Source: Branchiostoma floridae (lineage: Eukaryota; Chordata; Leptocardii; Amphioxiformes; Branchiostomatidae). From it: DNA of 64,000 nucleotides. Positions 1-27,800 of this stretch are shown here, piece after piece. Below the pieces are notes generated by a model that ran no database searches, was not told the origin of the DNA, and saw only the letters and a program-made list of their open reading frames with translations. The translations under genes were made by a program, and so were the position numbers. The stretch spans positions 3,740,157 to 3,804,156 of the forward strand of contig NC_049985.1 in assembly GCF_000003815.2 (NCBI RefSeq), read 5' to 3'. Numbering within the stretch: the stretch's first letter is position 1; each line of letters starts with the position of its first letter.

Positions 1-1510
1 CAAGGGTGTAATTTAAGCCCTACATTATTTAACCTTTTTCTTAGCGATATTGTGTCCCAATTTGACGGTGCTCCCTGTAATCCTCCATTTATGTACAACA
101 AAACTGTCCCTTGCTTGTTGTATGCTGACGACTTGGTAATTTTTTCCGAGTCCAAACATGGATTACAGCATTCCTTGAACAATCTGGAAAATTATTGTGC
201 ACTCTGGAAATTAAAAGTAAATCTTAGGAAAACAAAAATTATTGTATTTAAAAAGGGTGGCAGTCTACCTAAAAACTGTTCTCTCCTGTTTGATAATCGT
301 GAAATAGAAATTGTAACTTGTTATACTTATCTCGGTATTATTGTGAGTGCAGCTGGCACGTTTAAAGCTAACAACAAATACCTGAGTGGCAAAGGTCTGA
401 AGGCTTTATTCGGAATAAAACAATCTTTAGATAAAGCCACCGCCTCATTACCAGTTAGAAACAAACTTTTCGATGCATGTGTCAAACCTATTCTACTTTA
501 TGGCTCAGAAATCTGGGGCGCATTAAAAAGCCCTAAAACCTGTCCCATTGAATCTGTTCACCTTAAATTCTGCAAACAAGCACTAAATATCCCCAGACCA
601 GCATCTAACCTTGCCACAAGAGCGGAATTAGGGAGGTACCCCATTCAACTGGAAGCCTCCCTGAACGCTATCAAACACTTTCTAAGAATCCGTCAAAACG
701 TGCCAGCTGACAGTCTACAAGCCGACGCCCTATCTTGTCAATTACAACTAGATGCAAATGGAAACAAGTGCTGGGCGTCCGGCGTTCGTAAGATACTGGA
801 GGAATGCGGTTTTGCCTACATATGGAGATCTCAGATATCTCTAGGAACAAACCTATTACCTATAACCAACGCCATCAGCCAACGATTAAAGGATATTTAT
901 ATTCAAACATTTAAAGCTGAAATACACAATGACAACCGGGACAAATCTTTCGGTAACAAATTACGAACCTATAGATTATTCAAGACTATTTATAAAGAAG
1001 AAGAATATCTGATGGTGAAAAACATACAACACAGAGTGGCTGTCACTAAACTCCGGATTAGTTGCCACAAGTTACATATCGAAACTGGAAGGCACAACCG
1101 CACCCCTCTGCAGCATAGAGTCTGCCAATTTTGTGATTTGCAACAAGTAGAAGATGAACAGCATTTTATTTTACACTGTAAACTGTACCATAATGAACGG
1201 ATTGTGCTTTATGAATATATAAGAAAAGAGTTCCCATATTTTGAACACCTTAATGCAACGGATAAATTTCTATTTTTGATGCGCCTAGACAAACCCTGTA
1301 TATCAAACATTATCTGTTCCTATATCTACACCTGTACAAAGAAGCGAGAAGATGTCGACCATCCTGTTAGCTTAGTACCTTCAGCTAGTTAATTGTATCT
1401 TGTTGTTTTTGCATATGTTTGTTATGTCTGTTATCAGTCATGTCTGTTATCAGTGACCTGTACCTAGCCCGTCGAGGCATGAATGTACAATAAAGGTCTT
1501 TCATTCATTA
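1..1510 (+). mobile_element. LINE (non-LTR) retrotransposon, 3' part
   Basis: An open frame runs from base 1 (no start inside the window, so it is cut by the edge) to a stop at 1390-1392. It begins with the LINE reverse-transcriptase block QGCNLSPTLFNLFL, followed by the catalytic YADD box (LLYADDLVIFS) and the thumb motif KTKIIVF...YTYLGI...LLYGSEIWG. The C-terminal tail carries a Cys/His cluster, CQFC...HFILHC, typical of LINE ORF2 tails. The 3' untranslated part ends with AATAAA near 1490 and a TTCATTCATT-like tail at about 1500, as expected for target-primed insertion. The frame is intact as far as it can be seen, so the copy is young. The clade is uncertain. It lies just upstream of the first TRPC exon, in the same orientation. 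Confidence 0.9.
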
Positions 1511-1811
1511 ACCTCAGCCAGCGAGAGATTGTGTAAACACAGGCTACTCGGTGACCGTCTGTCACCTTCCTCAGGCCAATCTAATTCTGACTGGTACTGT
1601 TCCACACTGCAGAATAGGTGTCGCTGCTACGAATGCAGTCCTAAACGTAAAGAACTGCGGTCCCAAACGAACCGTGTTGTGATAGAGAACCCTGTTATCC
1701 AGAAATTTCCTGACCGCCTGCTTGAAAAAAACAACAACTTTGACATCAAAATCTCGCAACGGTCGCACTAAGTATGTAACCGAGCCCTTGGTGAAAATCA
1801 TACGGCAAACA

Positions 1812-17815
<16,004 letters not shown>

Positions 17816-18014
17816 TTTTGGACAGAACACACCAGAGCAACCAAACAAACCAACTGGTTATATTATAATGATACCTCTGTTTTTATGGATTCATATATGG
17901 TCAAAAGTATACTGTCATTTGTAGTCTATAGTCATATGAACTCTTACACTGGTAAAGTCTTCATAGGCAGTTCCACTGGGCCTTCATGAAACAAAAGACT
18001 GACAGTACTTTTTG

Positions 18015-18230
18015 CAATCTTCTATCTTTATTGCAGTAAGCCTATCTTTATTGCAGTAATAATATACAATGAACTTTTTGTCTATCTGATCTGCCGCTGG
18101 AGGTTCTTTACATTTTGTACATTAAGTTCATTTATACTTTTCTGTTGAACAAGCCTACTGTTCAACTGACAATAGTCATCATCGACATGTCAGTGTCTTT
18201 AACTAGTACAGAAACAAGGAAAAATAAAAG
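18015..18230. terminator. Candidate poly(A) signals of two convergent genes
   Basis: AATAAA at 18223-18228 (plus) lies about 400 bp after the TRPC stop codon. On the minus strand, AATAAA occurs twice (complement of TTTATT near 18028 and 18048) inside a duplicated 20-bp word, about 800 bp after the stop of the IRAG-like gene. If both are used, the 3' untranslated regions overlap. Inferred from position only. Confidence 0.4.
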
Positions 18231-18500
18231 GAACACTTCAAACTATGGTCGTACATGTGTTTCTGCATTCGGCCTTCATAGACCGAAGGCCATGTCTGTT
18301 TATAGGTAAATACGTGTAATTTGATCTCAGATGTTCGTACACACATACACCTTATTCAAGTCCGCAAATAGCTAGGTACATTGACCATAACGCCCTATGA
18401 GACAGTACTGTTGCGTTAGAAATACAATGTAGAGTAAATCTTGATGGAGAGTAGCAAATGGTGTTTGCTGTGCTATCAATAGAGCACTGTCGTTCACTAT

Positions 18501-18627
18501 GTGTGTGTGTGTGTATCTGTGTATGTGGGCGTGTATGCGAGTGTGTTTGTGTGTCATGTGATCTCAGACGCACGTGTGTGTGTGTGTGTGTGTGTGTGCG
18601 TGTGCGCACGCGTGTGTGTGTGTGTGC
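18501..18627. repeat. TG microsatellite
   Basis: An imperfect (TG)n run with CG-containing interruptions between the two convergent genes. The ORFs across it are repeat artefacts. Confidence 0.9.
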
Positions 18628-18856
18628 CAGCGTGCATTGAGAGGTTTGCCATTCTTAACAACCATGTCGCATTTTGACTTAACAACAAGTTGATTTCAGC
18701 CATGTTTTCTAAAATCCTATAAAACTTCATACATGTAGTCTAAAAAACTACTCGTCGCTAGTTATGAATTTTATGAATTTGCCACAATACGGTGAACGGT
18801 TTGCTGAAGGAATAATTGCAGAATTTCTACAAATATTGCGTACATGTCAATTAGCC

Positions 18857-21800
18857 TTAAGTCATGTTCTCCTCCACCACGCCCCTCCGTGACGGCAGGA
18901 AAGCGTAGATGACGCTCAGCAGCGCAGCCATGCAGATGATGCCTGTAACTACAAGCCTCCAGATGTGCTGCTTTCTTCTCCAGCCGGGCAGGAATCGCGC
19001 AGTGATGGTTTCGTACATCGATGAGATGAAGGTACCACTGGGGGAACAGAGATGAATGGCAGATATTGATCATTGAAACATCATGAACTCGTCTTCAAAA
19101 TTTGACCCCAATAGTACACACCCCTATGCAAATTAGAGTTTTCTATTTTAACCAATTTTCCAACTCCAGTGTGAAAGTTACCCCAATACTAAATTACAGG
19201 CCATTTGGCTTTCAGATAATGATGCAAGAACCCAAAGTATACATTTTATGGTCTAAAATGGCACAAATATTGCAAATTTAACAATGAGTAATGTTTGCCA
19301 TTTGAAGTTTTCGAAGAATGAGATGTAGAAGAAACACTACAAAAAGCAATTTGTGTATGGATTGGAATATAACCAACGAAGTAAATCAGATGTACATTAA
19401 AGCTACGCAAAACACATTATTTCTATAAAAGCATAAATAAAACTAAGTGCCATGCATCAAAGCAATGAATGAGCTTACTTGATTATTCTGGACGGTTGAA
19501 AGACAAATGACGTTTCACTATATGTACTTTGTATAAAAAAAATTAATACAAAGTACGTAATCATTTTCCATGGCTTAAAGACAACAAACAAAAGAAAGAA
19601 CTTTTTCCCTCTCACTTGTCTCGCTCCGAGCTCCCCTCCTGCTCCTCCTCCTCCAGGAGCAGCTCCACGTTATCAGTCAGCTCCTTCTGCTGCTCACGGA
19701 GCTCCAGCAGCGTCTTGGACACCTGGGCTCGGAGACCCTGCTCAAAGCTGCAAGGGAAAACAGTTTATAATGCATGGTAAGGAAGGTATCTATACGTGTT
19801 TGGTACCTAACACATCAAATTCAATGGGATGGGGGCATTCAGAATGAAGAGACACATACGTTATGATTTCTTTCATAAAAGACCGTGTTGTTTCAATTAT
19901 ACGGATTACATCAGCGCGTCCATCAATTTTGCAACCAAGCTTTCGAACATACTGTAAATCGTACAAAACGAGCAAACTTCTGCAGTAAGTTGCAAAGAAA
20001 TGTCGGAAAACGAAAGCTAATGTTGTAAAATGTCAAAATCGATTCCAGAAATCAAAGAAGAATTAATCTATTGTTCGGTACACCACACTCGTCCTTTTTT
20101 CTTTCCCAAGCTTGCACCAGTTTTTGGGGTGCCATCCATGTCATCCACATAATGGAATCAGGGCGGCCTAAAATGAAGATAACGGTTGAAATATGAGAAC
20201 AACATCACCAACCCTTTCTGGAAGATCTCCTCTTCCTTCTCCTTATCCAGTTTCTCAGTTTTCTCGCCATCGCTGTTTTTCTTGTCCGGCCGTTTGGTTG
20301 CCATGGCAAGTTCCATCAGCCGACCCACCGAGAAGCGACGGACCGCTTCTTTTACCACTGCAGAACTATAGAAATATAACTTGGTAGTGAATAGGAATAG
20401 AATTCGTCGTAGTACTACTCCTTGAGAAACACCTGAATTTTCTTCGTTTTGGCCAACCCTTTGGTCACCATGACAAAAGTTTCATGTCGACCAGCCTAGG
20501 ACCGTTTTTTTCACCACAGCAGAACTATAAAATCCGAAAATAGTTTCATCAGGTTGGTAGAATATAGGATATATGAGAATTCTTGTACACAACCAGGTTA
20601 AACATACTTACTTACGTTTCGGTGTCTTTCAGACACCTACCTCAGAGCTTCTGACTGGAGTTCTACAAACTTGGCCACGTTTGGGATAGTGTTCTCGCCG
20701 CAAAAGCGCCGCCTACATCGGCTACATATAGCGGCGAGAAGCAGAACTCCAGTCAGAAGCTCTGAGGAAGCTGTCTGATAGACATCGAAACGTAAGCAAG
20801 TAAGTTCAACCTGGTTGTGTACAAGAATTCTCCTATATCCTATGAAAAGATCACTTGTTAATAAAGAGGAACGGAACTGGTCGTAATATTATTCCTTGAG
20901 AACACCTTACACTCTTTGTTTTGACTGTTAAAGTCGTAAGTATCTGTGGTCTCATGGCCGTAGCCAGGATTTCGGTTGGGGGGGGGTTCTTTTTAGTACT
21001 TGGGGGACCATCGAGCGCCGTAGGCGCGAGCTGCCTAGGGGGGTCCGGGGGCATGCTCCCCCGGCAAAAATTGAAATCTTGACCCTCTGAAACGCTATTT
21101 CCTGCATTTTGAGTAGCAAAATTTGCTGGAAGACTAAGCCAAGTTTTCTATCATAGATATAAGAGACTGTCGACTCCCCAAAAAATATTTTCACCATGTC
21201 CAACAGCGAAGATGCGAGGCGTCGCAATGGAGGTCCGGGAAATTTTGAAACCTGGACCCTCTGAAACGCTATTTCCTGCAATTTCTAGGGCACATTTTGC
21301 TGATAGACTCGCTTAAATTGACTGAAATTTCTATCATTGAAAAATGCCAGTCAGTCCGCCAATGAAAGAAAATCTTGGACTGTAAAAAGTGGACCTTTGA
21401 ATGTGAAAAAGTGGACCTTTTGGCATGTGTGGGGGGGTTCTTCCGAACCCCCCGAACCCCCCCTGGCTACGGGCATGGGTCTTTCTAGGCACCAACGACA
21501 TCGTTTATAAAAATGAAGTACGTTCTTAATATATGAAGTTCTTAAGCAAGTGACAAAAAATGACTGATAAACGATGGTAAACAATGTAGTAAGCGAGCGA
21601 CTACTCTAGTCTAAAACCTAACGATACTGTATCTTATTGGGTATAATACTAGGATCCGGATAAGAACTCACGCCTTGGTCTTGTCTCCCCCTGCAGGATC
21701 CTCCATGCTGCCCTGTGTACTGGTACCGTTCGGCCCGAACACCGACCCTCGGCTGACCATCGGGGGGCGCCGCATGCCGCCGGGATTGTCCTGAGGGGCA

Positions 21801-24800
21801 TGGGAAATCAGATGATCAATTTTTTTATTCTAGCAATAGTACATTCAACTCCCATGTATATACATATTGCCATATATGGTACGTGTTAATAATTGTCGCG
21901 CAATAAAAGTTCGTCTTCTTCAACAATCTGCTGCACACACCGTTAATACAGAATACCCAGCTATATCAACCAGTTCGTTGTTTCGTAAATAGGATTCAGT
22001 CTGTAAAGGAGACAATTTGAGGTGTACATTTTTTGCACTGAAGTAAGATGCTACTACATTACATACAGAATACCCAACTTTATCAACGGGTTCGTTGTTG
22101 CGTAAATAGGAATCTGTTAACAAACTTAAGGTGCACATTTTTCAGGACTAGACTGAAGTAAGATGCTACTACATTTTTGACCATGACGATAACCAGTTAT
22201 CGATGGCAATGTCTCTTGTCAGTCGTGAACAGACAAAAGGATTTCCCTTCGATGACTTTTCAGCTTTTTTCCGTTGGAATCGTTTTATGTACCATGTACC
22301 ATCGCACAAATAGCATTACATCCTGCTAAATCCGGACTTAGGCTCTAGGTCCTAAAGATGTTGAGCGTTTACTATTGTTTCTCTTAATCATATCTTACCG
22401 GAGATGGTGGCCCTCCTAAACCCACCGCAATGGATCTCGGGATAGCTGCAACAGAAGCTCTCCGTCTCATGCCCTGAGTATAATATTGAGGGCTAGTTAA
22501 TGAGGGGTTGATGGCCCTATTAAATATCGTCCATGAATATCACAGTGGTTATTTCATGTCAATTACTTGAAATTAATGAACTGATGTGGTAATCTTCGCC
22601 GTGTAGGTAATTGTGGGTAAGGTTAGAGAATAATATCACAATGTATTCTACTGCATAACTCGGAACTGCGAAGCAGCTTATAGTGTTCTGGATAGCACAG
22701 CAGTTTCACACTCACGTTCAACTAATTCATATTGCACCGAATGGCTTGGCATAACGTGTATCTGTTATTGTTTTCGGTTTATATCTTTACCTTGTTCATG
22801 CCGGGAGAGAATGCCACAGACGCGCGCCGTACTCTGATCGGCCCGGGGGTTGGGGAGTCTTCTCCTGGAAAATCATTCAAATCCATTGGATGAATATGGA
22901 GAGTAACGTCTATTGTCTGTATAACGCAATGTTTTTATTGTGCTGCTGCGTTCCAAGTTCTGTTTCTTAAGTTGGTTAGACTGTAAAAAAGGTTCAAGTC
23001 TACATGTAGTTTATAGCTTTACGGACATTTTGTCATGAATTTCTGCAAAACTTTCTCTCATAAGACACGTTACCAAAAGTATTGAATTGGTTGATTTCAT
23101 AAAAGGACCAGTTCTTACAAAAAGGTCCAAAAAGCATATTGTAGAGCTAAGCTGATTAATGAAAAGAGAATTGTTATCATTACATCATTTCAATAAGGGC
23201 TAGGAAAAGAGATTATCACGCATGACACAATATCCATCCAGTGTTCATTCTTTCATCAATATTTTGCGTACGGACCTGATTCCGATGTTCTCGTTGGGAG
23301 GGCAAATCGGTCGAACACTCCTGTATCCTGAATCAGCCGCCTGAAAAACACCATAAACACGAAGATGTCACCACTGATAGTCATCTCTGTACGACTTGTC
23401 AAAAGATTAATGTATGAAATATAGTACTTGGATGTAAAAAGTTCCTAGTGGCTTATAGTGGGTACTATTTGATCTTGCCAACATATTGTTACAAAGTCAA
23501 ACCCTCGTATCATGATTTTGTCCAGATCCAGAAGAATGGGTCGTCTAAAAAGTGAAATCATCCGAGTCTTTTTGGGGAATTCATCGTGTTATTCAGCAAG
23601 GCAAGCGGAACATATAAAATTTAGTAGTAAGTGGCTAAGTGCTCTCTCCATGTCTACCTTGTCCCCAAATGATCAGGAGGCCAAGGGTCTAGTAGGTAAT
23701 GGTTATGTTCAAACGTAGAGCTGTGTATCTAAATACCAGTACTTGTACCGTACCTATAAAATTGTTAAGGTACAGGTCCAGACCTAAACATTTGTGTACC
23801 TGTACCTGTCCCTTTACAAAGTAAATAACTATTGAACACCGCTTTTTGAGACTAAAGATAAGTAAATTCCAAATCAAAGATGACAATCGTGATAATCGTG
23901 CAGATGAAAATTAAGAAAACTTTGTTTTGAGGTCAAAAATTCAAATCCTTGCACAAAGATGACAATTTCTCACTAAAAAAAGACGGTAGACAACATTTAT
24001 AACTTACAGATAATTGATCAAACTTGTTTAGGTACTAGGTTGCCAGTTGTGTGTGGTTGATTATGTGTCTGATTACCTCATCTCCTCCAGCTCTGCATGT
24101 TCCCGCTCGTACAGCCGCTTGAGATTCTCCACGTGCTGCATCATGACTTCTATCGCCCTGCTCACGCGCCACTCCTGCAGCAACATCAATTGTATTCTTA
24201 ACCCTCAACCATCCCTGAACAAAGACGGTGGGCGCCATAGACTTACGGCAACTTATGACCCACTGCTCACTGAGTCACGTGTTCTATCTGCATAACGTGA
24301 AGTCACAGCAGCAGGAGATTGTTCATACCTGGACTGGAGCTGGTCAGTCAAATTTGGGCGAGTGCATTTTTTTGTTATGGATATTTTCTAGTTCAAGAAT
24401 GACTTCTACCAACAGAGATGGACTTTCAAGTTATTCTTATCCCTGTGTGGCTTAAACCAAGAGCGGCGTCATATATACACCAAATAGCAGATACTCAAGT
24501 GGCTGACTATGATTTTGGAAACGGTCAGACGTTCCAGGTAGCATTCACTATGTTTCGTCAGTGACACTCACGAAAGTCACTGACGGAAGGACGCTACCTG
24601 AAGTCTGACCGTTTCCAAAACCATGTCCATGGCAAGTTGTTTGAGTAACTGCTATTTGGCATATCTTATCACCTGGATGTCTAACCTTCATCGACGTTAA
24701 AACAAGTAAAAGCAAGTCTGACCTGTTGGACGGACCCGTGCATCTCAGACTTGATGGAGACCTTGATGTTGAGGTGGTGGATGAGAAAGAGAGGTAAGAC

Positions 24801-27800
24801 TTACCTGTTGGACGGACCCGTGCATCTCGGACTTGATGGAGACCTTGATGTTGATGTGAGTGAGGTAAGACTTACCTGTTGGACGGACCCGTGCATTTCG
24901 GACTTGATGGAGACCTTGATGTTGAGGTGGTGGATGATAAAGAGAGGTAAGACTTACCTGTTGGACGGATCCGTGCATCTCGGACTTGATGGAGACCCTG
25001 ATGTTGATGTGAGTGAGGTAAGACTTACCTGTTGGACGGACCCGTGCATTTCGGACTTGATGGAGACCTTGATGTTGAGGTGGTGGATGATAAAGAGAGG
25101 TAAGACTTACCTGTTGGACGGATCCGTGCATCTCGGACTTGATGGAGACCTTGATGTTGAGGTGGTGGATAATGTCCATCTGCTGATGAAGCTCCCGCAT
25201 CAGTTCATGGGTCTCACGGTCCTTCACGAGGTGGTTCAAACCCTGATGGAAAGAGTCGTACCCATGTTTACATTGTACCTAACATATCATCACCATGGCA
25301 GGCCATCACATTGTAAATGTAGACAGTACATTGCCACGGATCTCCTCATCTAGTTGAGCCTGTCTGCAGCCCTTTTTTTTAGTCTAATGGCAGTAGTACA
25401 CACATACATTTTTGCAGGTAGGGATGAAATGTATCTCTGAATGCAATGTTTATTCGAATTCATGTTTTATGAGACCCAGGAAAAGTATATTCACATATTT
25501 CTATGTCATGGATTTTGTCGTCTCGTAAATCAATGGTGCGTAATATGCTCATAGAATATGAATGTATGTATCTTATGGCATGTATGATAGATACTTGTAG
25601 CCTCCACCAGAAAGTCTTAAAGGGGGTACGGGGATGCCAGTATTCGACCCCAAAGTCGAGAAATTGGCCAGGGGAATCGGTCCGCGCTTACGTTCATGTT
25701 CCCCCTCCTGCGCGGCCGATCAACTCCCCTGGTAGCAACTCCCCTGGAAAATTGTTCTCCCTATAATAGCCAGCGTAGTCAGCCTGGTAGGGACTAAATA
25801 TGTATATGGGACACTGAAAAGAATCTCAGCGACAAGAGACGCACCACCAGTGACCCCCTGAGCATGCCCATCTCCTGGTCCAGGTTCTTCTCGGCCACGT
25901 CACGCTGCCTCTCCAGGAGGAGGCACCGCTTCTCCAGCGTGTAGGAGTCCGTCCGCCACTCCAGCGCCAGGGCAGTGAAACGGTTCTGCAGAAGATATAA
26001 GATATAAAGATAAACTATAGCACTACGGCCGTAGCACCGCTTCTCCAGCGTGTAGGAATCCGTCCGCCACTCCAGCGCCAGGGCAGTGAAGCGGTTCTAC
26101 AGAAGATATAAAATATCAAGATAAACTATACAACTACGGCCGTAGCACCGCTTCTCTAGCGTGTAGGAGTCCGTCCGCCACTCCAGCGCCAGGGCAGTGA
26201 AACGATTCTGCAGAAGATATAAAACATAGTGATAAACTATCGTACTACGGCCGTGAGAAAAACTATAGCACTACGGCGTAGGGATCGCTTCTCCAGCGTG
26301 TAGGAGTCCGTCCGCCACTCCAGCGCCAGGGCAGTGAAACGGTTCTACAGAAGATATAAGAAAGAACTACAACCGTCAAACTATAGCCGAGGTCTACAAA
26401 AAATACGAGATCTAGCCATGGTCTTTAAACGGTTCTACAGAAGATAAAAGATATAAAAATAAACTATAGCACTACGGCCGTAGGTACCGCTTCTCTAGCG
26501 TGTAGGAGTCCGTCCGCCACTCCAGCGCCAGGGCAGTGAAACGGTTCTACAGAGGATATAAAATCTAAAGATAAACTATAGCACTACGGCCGTAGGCACC
26601 GTTTCTCCAGCGTGTAGGAGTCCGTCCGCCACTCCAGCGCCAGGGCAGTGAAACGGTTCTAAATATTGAAAAAGAAAAAAGGATAGGAAATAGTAGTTTC
26701 TGACTGACTCCGCGGATTGGTGGTCTAATATAATAATTAAAAAAATTCGACAAACATAGTCAGTAGGACGGTAGGGGAGTCGGTCGGCCAGAGTAGCTAT
26801 TTCGCGGAGGGGAAAGAATTCTGGCCAGTCGATTCCCCTCGCGTACTATTGACTCTATTCGTCCAATTTCTGTTATTATAATATCAGACCACCAATCCTC
26901 GGATCCTAGTAGATGATAATGTAATAGCACCAGGGCTGTAAACTAGTTCTGGTTTGTTGAAAATATTGAAGTAGAACAAGTGCAATGAATCTATTCTACA
27001 ACATGAAATGGCGACAGGACAGGACAGCGACGGATACTAAGCTATGCAATGCAGGAGATGTGAACTAATTATACCAAAGTCAGGGATGCGCACTAGGGCC
27101 GCGAAATGATTCTAAAAAAGACATGAAATAACACCAATGACGCGAATTATTCTACAAACGACATGAAATAGATCTAATCTAAAATACAGGAAAGAGCACA
27201 TGAGCGAGAATACGTGTCCTAATGTTGAGCGGCAGTGCACTCAAAAACGTGATTCTTGAACCAGTTTAATAACTGTAATATCCAACTCAAAAATTGGACT
27301 TTCGACCCCAAATTTTTGACTGAAAATGTTCCAGAATGACTTCTACCAACACAGATGAACTTTCAAGTTAAATAAAGAGGTGATGTATACAAACCTCCAC
27401 TTCCTCTTCCGTCAGGCACCTCTGCGGCTGTGACGTGGCCAGCCCCAGATTCCTCAGCACCGACTCAGGCATGCTGCGGGAGACAGCCTCGCTGTGGTCC
27501 TCGGGGGAGGAGGAGGGGGAGCTCCGGTCACTGTCTTCGTCCTGAAAGGTGGTCAACATTTATTCTTCATTTATTACTGTCATTATATATTCACGTACGT
27601 TATATTGCCACTTACGTTTGTGTTTGTGTGTTTGTGTGTGTGTGTGTGTCTGTGAACAAGATAACTCATGAACGGCTGGACGGATTGATTTCATACTTGG
27701 TGTGTTGGTAAGGTGTGACAAACACTAGAAATGATAAGATTCGGGGCCACCTAGCAGCTTCCCTTGTTCTTCATTCATTTAATATTATGATCACAGCTAT

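Noticed and set aside
18352-18640. Several short ORFs over TG/CA runs (also 2127-2426)
   Set aside because: Translations are Thr-His or Val-Cys runs made by microsatellites.
20351-20357. Acceptor TTCTGCAG|TGG for exon 24 of the IRAG-like gene
   Set aside because: It breaks the reading phase with exon 23; the acceptor 8 bp upstream (CTATAG|TTCTGC) keeps phase and gives [10 protein letters not shown].
24751-25353. Plus-strand open frame of 200 codons
   Set aside because: It is the antisense of the donor-side minisatellite; openness follows from the 153-bp period. The minus-strand exon fits the gene model in phase.
24720-26661. CRISPR-like regular repeats
   Set aside because: Eukaryotic context; units are contiguous tandem copies of exon borders with no unique spacers.
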